A DNA stretch of 64,000 nucleotides, from assembly GCA_009746045.1 (NCBI GenBank), contig RPFO01000026.1, positions 3,343,108 to 3,407,107 on the forward strand, given 5' to 3'. The position numbers and the translations under genes were made by a program. Below, in pieces: positions 58,601 through 64,000 of the stretch (within the stretch, counting starts at the first letter, position 1; each line of letters begins with the position of its first letter). The notes beneath the pieces are model-generated. The model was not told the origin of the DNA. It was given only the letters and a program-made list of their open reading frames with translations, and did no database searches. Source of the stretch: Mesostigma viride. Its lineage: Eukaryota > Streptophyta > Mesostigmatophyceae > Mesostigmatales > Mesostigmataceae.

Positions 58601-59296
58601 CTTCCTCCAACCATCACACAGGCACTGTGTCCCATGGTGAGGGGCATGGTTGCTTGGGTGGCAGGCATTTCCAGGCCAGACCTTATGGTCATAGCCAGGT
58701 TGCCTGATGACATGCTGGTGGAGCTAGGGTCTGCCAAGGTGGCTGATCAGGTCAGGGCTTCATCTGGCATTCTGTTGTCTGCAGTGGATTTATCACAACC
58801 CATTTGCATGGAGCTGTATGTGGATAGCTCAATGGACAGCAGGCAGGTCTCCAAGGTCAGGGGCAGGGCTGCAGGGCTCTTTGTGCTCAGACAGGAAGGC
58901 CTGGGGAGTTTGGTGAGCTGGTTTAGTCGCCTGCACAAACGGGTGGCTGTCAGCAGTGATGTGGCAGAATGCAGGGCTATTTGTGAAGGCATTCACACAA
59001 GCCTTTATCTGAAGGAGTTGCTTCATCAGATGACTTCTAACACTCCTTGGCCACTTCAGGTTACCACTCTTCTAAAAACAGACTCCATGGGGATGGTGCA
59101 GTTTGTGCACAGGCAGATGGCCAGAAGTAGGGACTTGGATTATCTCCTTCTTAAGGAGTTGTCCTCCTTGGCCAATATTGAGCATATCCCTGGGGTTGAC
59201 AATCCTGCTGATGCTTTGACCAAGCTAGTGCAGAAGGCAGCAGTGCAATACAAGGTTCTTCAGTCTCTGATGGACCCATCTCAGCAAGCTGTCTAA
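55673..59296 (+). pseudogene. pol of element I: INT, PR-like, RT, RNase H
   Basis: Frame one (to 57535): a spacer, HHCC finger (IHNMFGH near 56119, RCKC near 56220), INT core (CDIQHIRG near 56300, VDMQFQHL near 56456, GAIERAIQEV near 56540; D-29-E), an INT C-terminal region (LEPQVGQKVLAWKEPSL), then PR-like (VDTNSQVSIIG near 57310, ALLGQNFLC near 57500). RT: VDFKRAFLEG (about 58105), DPCLFLG (58330), LHGDDLHLI (58384). RNase H: YVDSSMDSR (58815), AECRAICEG (58970), TDSMGMV (59082), NPADALTKL (59205). It ends at TAA 59296. Three breaks (near 57525, 58130, 58543) are each one missing G. Confidence 0.88.
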
Positions 59297-60246
59297 GCTG
59301 GTGCATGGTTATAGGGCATTGGAGAGCAGATTGTGTGGTAGTGTCAGCATTGTGACTGGCATAATACCTGTATTTTAGTCTGTACTAAGGCTCATGGACC
59401 ATGGTACACTCACTCTGATTTTAATCAGGATACAGCCAGGTTTTGGCTGGGGTTCATGCTGTTGACTACACAAGGTTGACAGGTCCATTACAGACCATGT
59501 ATTCTATTTTAAAAGAAATGTATATTTGTACATACTTCTCACAATGGTCTGGGAACCTTTATTCTGGGGTTTATAGGGCGGGGTTCGATTCCCTGGTATT
59601 ATGTTTCTACAAGCTGGCCTGTTCAGGTGTTTGCCTGTTCAGACTTCCCTAGTTCCCCAGGGCAGGATTTAATTGTTGCCTATGTGTTTCATTTTGTCAT
59701 TTGTTTGCTGTGGCAGTTTACCATCTGGCAAGTAGACGGGCGCCGTAAGACGGGCGCCAATAGACCCCTGTTGAGAGAATGACAGGCAAACTATTGTAAT
59801 ACGCCTTACTTTGTCAAGTGGTATTTTAATTGTCATGGATTTATTGTACTTATATTGAATATGTACTGGGTTTTATGGGATTAGTATCTGGGATTAATGT
59901 AACTCACCGCCAGAAGGTCATTGTACTGGAGGCTCTACCGAGGTGATGGGATTAATTCCTGGAGAAGACCTCATAGAATTAACCTGTATGTATTTAATTT
60001 TGTGTGCTTCTAATATCTGGTGGTACTCTGTAATGCCACTTCCATAGGTTTTTATCCATTTCTCATGGAATGGTTTTCCCTGTGGCAGATCTGTTTCTTT
60101 TCCAGTTCCTTAAAAGAAAGGGCTGGGGGAATGGCAATGGCCATTAAAGACATCTGTTCAAGCTTCAAGCTGGAGTGAAGGACATTTCAAGCTACTTCAA
60201 GGGTCCCTGGCAGGGGATGTGATCCCTAAAGAAAAGAAGGGATTGG
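59297..60246 (+). other. 3' UTR and polypurine tract of element I
   Basis: Holds the T-arm-like GGTTCGATTCC at 59582-59592 and two GGGCGCC motifs at 59738 and 59752. AAAGAAAAGAAGGGATTGG abuts the LTR. Otherwise non-coding. Confidence 0.7.
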
Positions 60247-60863
60247 AGTTAACGTAAAGGATTTACGTTAGATGGATAGAGATTGTTACGCTCTTTCCAA
60301 CGGCACCTTGAACGCCTCATTTGGTTAAGGAACGTAAAAGTTATGACGTTTCCTAGGCTGTGCCGACAGTACCCGGCGCGCCACTGTGGGCGCGTACGGA
60401 CACAGGATGTACAAGTGTCACTTTGATAGTCCGCAGGACGTTGACAGGACTTGTACAGGACTTGATGGTCAATTGATAGGTAGGCGTGCTGTAGCGCGCC
60501 AGGACCTATGAGACAATTGATGCTGACTAGTGTACGGATAGGTCCACAGGACTAGCCGTATGGACAATTGATAGATCTGCGCGCCAAAGGCGTGCCAGAG
60601 TCTGTGTAATCAATTGATTGACAGTTCAGCTGTGACAGTGCAGCTGAATACTTGGACGCGTCCCTAGCAAGCTATATGAGTGACTTGGTCACACCGGGAC
60701 GCTAGTTCTTGCGTGCACGTTCTCTTGGCACTGCGACCCTGTCGTCTGTGCTGCGTGCAGTCTTGGAAGTGACGTGACTTACGTCTGTGTTTCCTTGTTA
60801 TTAATAAAGGCAACTTCCTGCAAGAACCATGGCGGAATTCGTGGCATTCTCACCCTCACAACT
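60247..60863 (+). repeat. 3' LTR of element I
   Basis: 617 bp, apparently identical to 51383-51999. Followed by TGATG and then the rest of the A2 RT. Confidence 0.95.
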
Positions 60864-61772
60864 TGATGATCTGCATCTCCTGGGCCATCCCACTTGGCAA
60901 GAGTTGACTCTGGCCAGGATCCAGAAACGGTTTGAACTGGGTAAGATCCAGTACATGGTTGAGAATGAGCCCATGGTGTTTTGTGGAATGCAGGCGACCT
61001 TGGTCCAACAGCAGGGTACATGGTCCATCCAGCTGGAGGGTGGTAAGGATTATCCTCAGCAGATCATAGATGCCTTGCAGGAGCCCATCACCCAGGCCAG
61101 ATGTGCAACAATACGAGGTATGTTGGCATGGCTGGCCAGCATTTGTGCTCCTGACCTGTTGGTCCTGAGTCGGTTGACCGATTCCCAACTGGTTGAGGTG
61201 GGTGCTGAGAGAGTGCAGTAGAGGCTGTTCGCATGTCTCCCCCTCTCATGCTGGGTCCTTTGGATTTGTACAGGCCTTTTGACATGATGCTCTATGTGGA
61301 CAGTTCTATGGATAGTAGGAAGGTCACAGAGGTCAGGGGCCGTGCAGCAGCATTAATATCCCTGGTGCAGGAACAGTCCTCTCTGGTCTGCTGGTACAGT
61401 CGGTTGCAAAACAGGGTAACTCCCAGCAGTGACATTGCTGAGTGCAGGGCAATCTGTGAAGGGCTTCATACTGCTCTTTACTTGAGGGAGCTATTTTACC
61501 AGCTATGTCAAGTGGCTTCCTGTCGGTTGCAGATGCACACACTGGTAAGAACTGACAGCATGGGCATGGTGCAGTTTGTGCACAGGCAGCTGGCCAGGAG
61601 CAGGGACCTTGATTATTTGTTGCTCAAGGAAATGTCTTGCTTAGCTAACATTGAACATGTGGCTGGCGTGGACAACCCTGCAGATGCTCTCACCAAGCTG
61701 GAGGAGAAGGCTGAGCTGCAATACCCTTTGCTTCGTGGGCTCATGGCCTCCAAGGGGGGAGGGCCAGAGTAG
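60864..61772 (+). pseudogene. pol of A2, second part: RT thumb and RNase H
   Basis: Continues from the interrupted HGDD box: DDLHLLGHPTWQELTLA, ENEPMVFCGMQATLVQ and AWLASICAPDLLVLSR. A frame break near 61210 is a two-base AG gain in GAGAGAG. RNase H then reads LYVDSSMDSRKVTEV, SDIAECRAICEG, RTDSMGMVQFVH and NPADALTKLEE, stopping at 61772. Confidence 0.88.
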
Positions 61773-62707
61773 ACCAAACAGCCTTGCTCTAGGTGGGAGG
61801 TATCCCAGTGGGCTGGGCAGCCACGTGGTGGCTGACAGCAGGTCCTTCAGAGTTCAGACACACTCTGCTGGACAGGGGTCAGGGTGGAGTCACTCCCCTG
61901 GCTGAGAATTTCGCCTGGCTCTGTCATGGAGCTGCAGAAGAGTCTTAAGGACTTTGTAATGGGCCTTGGGTCTTCATGGAATGGACCCTGCAAGGGCAGC
62001 CCAAGTGTTGGCTCTAACAGGTTGCTGTACATTTGTATATATTCTCTGTAACCAACCTGTTGCATGCTAATAAAATCCCTGGTTGTGTGACCATGTTGGA
62101 CATGGTTGCCAGGGGCCTCACTATGGGTTATACTCCTTTATAATAAAACATAATCTTGTTATTGTCATGTTTTGTTGTTTGTGATGCTCAGTTCCAGGAG
62201 CTGATCCAAACCTGGAGGATATGGGGTGGGGTTCGATTCCCCAGCTGACCTCAGCCTGGCATGTATGAATCCTGAGTGAGACTCAGTGAGGACATGGGCT
62301 CCCCATGTGTTGGCTAACATTTGTCAGGGCTCTCTCAGTCTTTGGAAGGATTTAAAAGATAAAGGAGGCTCCGTGGCGGGCGCCATATGAACGGGCGCCT
62401 GTGATAACTGGATGACCAGGAACTCACAATAGTACGTTCATGGACTCCTCTATCCAAACTCCTCTGACTAAGTGAAGACCTAACTTTCATCTACACCAGG
62501 TTCCCAAAGAAAGGGTTGGGATGTCATGTGGGTCAGAGGGCAACCTTTGAACCAATGAGCAGGCCTAGCTAATATTTGGAGGCACCTCAGGTTCCAACAG
62601 AAAAGGCAGGTCTGGTCTCTGGGAGGGATCAGATGTCTAAAGGCTTGTGGGGACAGTGGCTGATAGGTTCTCAGGCTGGTCCAAGCTCCAAAACAAGAAA
62701 GGGTTGG
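61773..62707 (+). other. 3' UTR and polypurine tract of A2
   Basis: AATAAA-type signals near 62070 and 62143, GGTTCGATTCC at 62230-62240 within GGGG/CCCC, GGGCGCC at 62378 and 62393 and the following GTGATAACTG. The tract CAAAACAAGAAAGGG and TTGG precede the LTR. Similar throughout to the 3' UTR of element A. Confidence 0.75.
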
Positions 62708-63329
62708 AGTTAGCATATTGGGGCACCAATGTGCTAGATGGATGCAGGTTGAGGAGACCTTTCCAACGCCGTGTCAACCGCCTAGAACAGACAAGGGACT
62801 AGAAAGTTATCAAGTCCCGAAGTACTGCCGACCGGTGGGCGAGGGCGGGGCACACTCAGGGCATAGTGGACAGGACACGTGGCAGGCCGTGCCTGCACAG
62901 GCTTAGCCTGTACTCTCACGTGACTGGGACACAGTGTACTGAGGGCTCAACGGTACTGTGGCTAGTAGAAGCCAGTAAACAGCCAGCAGGTCTGCAAGGA
63001 TGTAAGTCCTTGCAGGACTGTGGCAGGTCCTGTGCTGTCCTAGACACAGGATAGCCAGAGATTCCTGTATGCTGCCTGCAACGAGGATGCAGGGCAGCGA
63101 TACGAGGCTCTGGCAATGTAGCGTTGCCCAGCGTTGCTCATGACCGAGGAACAAGGATGGAACGAGGTTGCATATAGCTCGGGGCTCAACGAGGCAACGA
63201 GCGTCTTCACACACGAACCTTGGTCGTCACGACGAGTGGCGAGCCTATCGAGGGTCGTAGGCCTGGTGTGAGGATAAAGGTTGCTAGCCAGCAGCCTAGG
63301 GTCATTCCAGCCGGCAAGGACCAGGAGCC
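62708..63329 (+). repeat. 3' LTR of A2
   Basis: 622 bp. Same as the 5' LTR except one internal base (G for A near 63181) and the last base (C for T). Confidence 0.88.
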
Positions 63330-64000
63330 CTGCCAGCCGTTAAGAATGTACTCCAGCACAAGTACATTTTGAGTTTTTCCAAGTTTCTTGTTTTTTGCTT
63401 GTTTCAAGTTCAGTTTTGCATAAAAAGTGTCCCCATAGCCCCTGGATCTCATCTGGAGGTAGTTGAACTAGTATATGCTACAATATACTAGGTTGTACTA
63501 TTTTCTACTACATTTATACTATAATGTACTAAATTGAACTACATCTGAACTAAATGTAACTGTGATTGATGCCCCTGTAACGTCTCCCAATGCTCAATAA
63601 CAGGTCTGGCCACCATTGGTGACCTCCTAGAGCCATTCACAGCTGCATTTCGTGGATCACCGCACAAAAAAAAAATGTTTTACTTAGCCTTATCAACATG
63701 GGAATGAGGGCTTTGGTGTGCAAACATGCATGTGTGCTAAAAATTGGACATTCTGACACTGCACGAGAGTCTGGTAATACTTAAGCACTTCAGGTCATGA
63801 TCGAAGTATAGAATGAACTGATGCAAGCAATCAAGCATTATGCAAGGAATGGAATGCTGCAATGAATTTTAGCAGTAATACTTGCAACTAGGGAACACAC
63901 GATAAAGTCACGAATCTGACATGCATTGTGCCGTCATGGCACATGCATGAACATGTACACGAACAGAGGATCACGCGGACGCCCACGTGCACGCGCATGG
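63330..64000. other. No recognised gene
   Basis: AT-rich stretch with short TACTA/AACTA quasi-repeats near 63460-63560. No long frame, and no repeat shared with the rest of the window. Confidence 0.4.

Larger units (their letters stand above)
51383..60863 (+). mobile_element. LTR retrotransposon I (INT-PR-RT-RH clade), complete and recent
   Basis: 9,481 bp with two 617-bp LTRs that look identical. The 5-bp duplication TGATG (51378-51382, 60864-60868) sits inside the A2 RT catalytic box; removal restores HGDDLHL. Interior: pre-gag ORF, E copy 3, Gag, UGA, pol, 3' UTR and purine tract AAAGAAAAGAAGGGA before TTGG. This is the best type element for the clade. Confidence 0.95.
41989..63329 (+). 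mobile_element. LTR retrotransposon A2 (INT-PR-RT-RH clade), 21 kb with nested insertions
   Basis: Two 622-bp LTRs (41989-42610, 62708-63329) with one internal mismatch seen (GCTCGAGG / GCTCGGGG near 42460 and 63181) and one at the last base. Without its insertions (F about 1.7 kb, E 1.7 kb, I 9.5 kb) it is about 8.4 kb. Content: pre-gag ORF, Gag, UGA, pol (INT, PR-like, RT, RH), 3' UTR, PPT. No 5-bp flanking duplication was found, so one edge may be altered. Confidence 0.88.

Noticed and set aside
59582-59592. tRNA gene candidates at GGTTCGATTCC / GGTTCGAATCC sites (3496, 15883, 33333, 33598, 59582, 62230)
   Set aside because: Only the T-arm/box B part is tRNA-like. I could not build D and anticodon arms or an acceptor stem around any of them.
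63340-63420. Small frames to the right of A2 as host exons
   Set aside because: Short, compositionally simple, and with no recognisable protein similarity or splice evidence.

Overview
This window is eukaryotic nuclear DNA and consists almost entirely of nested transposable elements. No host gene was identified with confidence. The evidence is LTR retrotransposons of at least three lineages, an APE-type LINE, foldback and TIR elements, a SINE-like repeat, and AATAAA and TATA signals; there are no bacterial operons. One small Ty1/copia-type element has a plant-style initiator-Met primer site and a plant-like UBN2/zinc-knuckle Gag, which suggests a green alga or related photosynthetic eukaryote. 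The species cannot be fixed from sequence alone.

Layout: 1-4635 is the 3' part of an LTR element (A) ending in its 3' LTR. About 4640-18600 is a decayed LINE, split at 7631 by LTR element B (7631-15751) and foldback FB1 (15752-16247). 18600-22100 holds an inverted LINE 5' end, two copies of a tRNA-like SINE candidate, a CATGGG minisatellite and a diverged relative of TIR element E. About 23057-37900 is a minus-strand Ty3/gypsy chromovirus (PR-RT-RH-INT-chromodomain plus an unusual third ORF). It is interrupted by a gag-only copia-type element (29384-32520), a three-palindrome foldback FB2 (33028-33908) and a MITE-like insertion (35405-36172). 38030-38371 encodes a viroplasmin/RNase H1-N-like domain. 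39276-41209 is the Gag-INT part of element C, cut by a gypsy-type LTR (41210-41783). 41989-63329 is a near-complete element A2, with near-identical LTRs, interrupted by TIR element F, TIR element E and a complete LTR element I (51383-60863) with apparently identical 617-bp LTRs and a 5-bp target duplication.

The most interesting system is the clade formed by A, A2, B, C and I. Its RT and RNase H look Ty1/copia-like, but the domain order is Gag - integrase - retropepsin-like domain - RT - RNase H; copia has PR-INT-RT-RH and gypsy PR-RT-RH-INT. Clade members also share an RT box HGDD instead of YVDD, a protease motif DT(N/Q) instead of DTG, a DD(29-31)E integrase, LTR termini AGTT...AACT, no obvious TGG primer site, and conserved 3'-UTR motifs (a tRNA T-arm-like hairpin and tandem GGGCGCC). 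In I and A2, gag and pol lie in one frame separated by a single UGA followed by CU(G/U), which suggests stop-codon readthrough. Two palindromic foldback families share the AGTTA/TAACT termini; FB2 has its own 5-bp target duplication, and one flanks the B-FB1 composite. They may be non-autonomous passengers of this clade.

Many pol frameshifts are one-base losses in G runs, so some may be assembly errors rather than decay.
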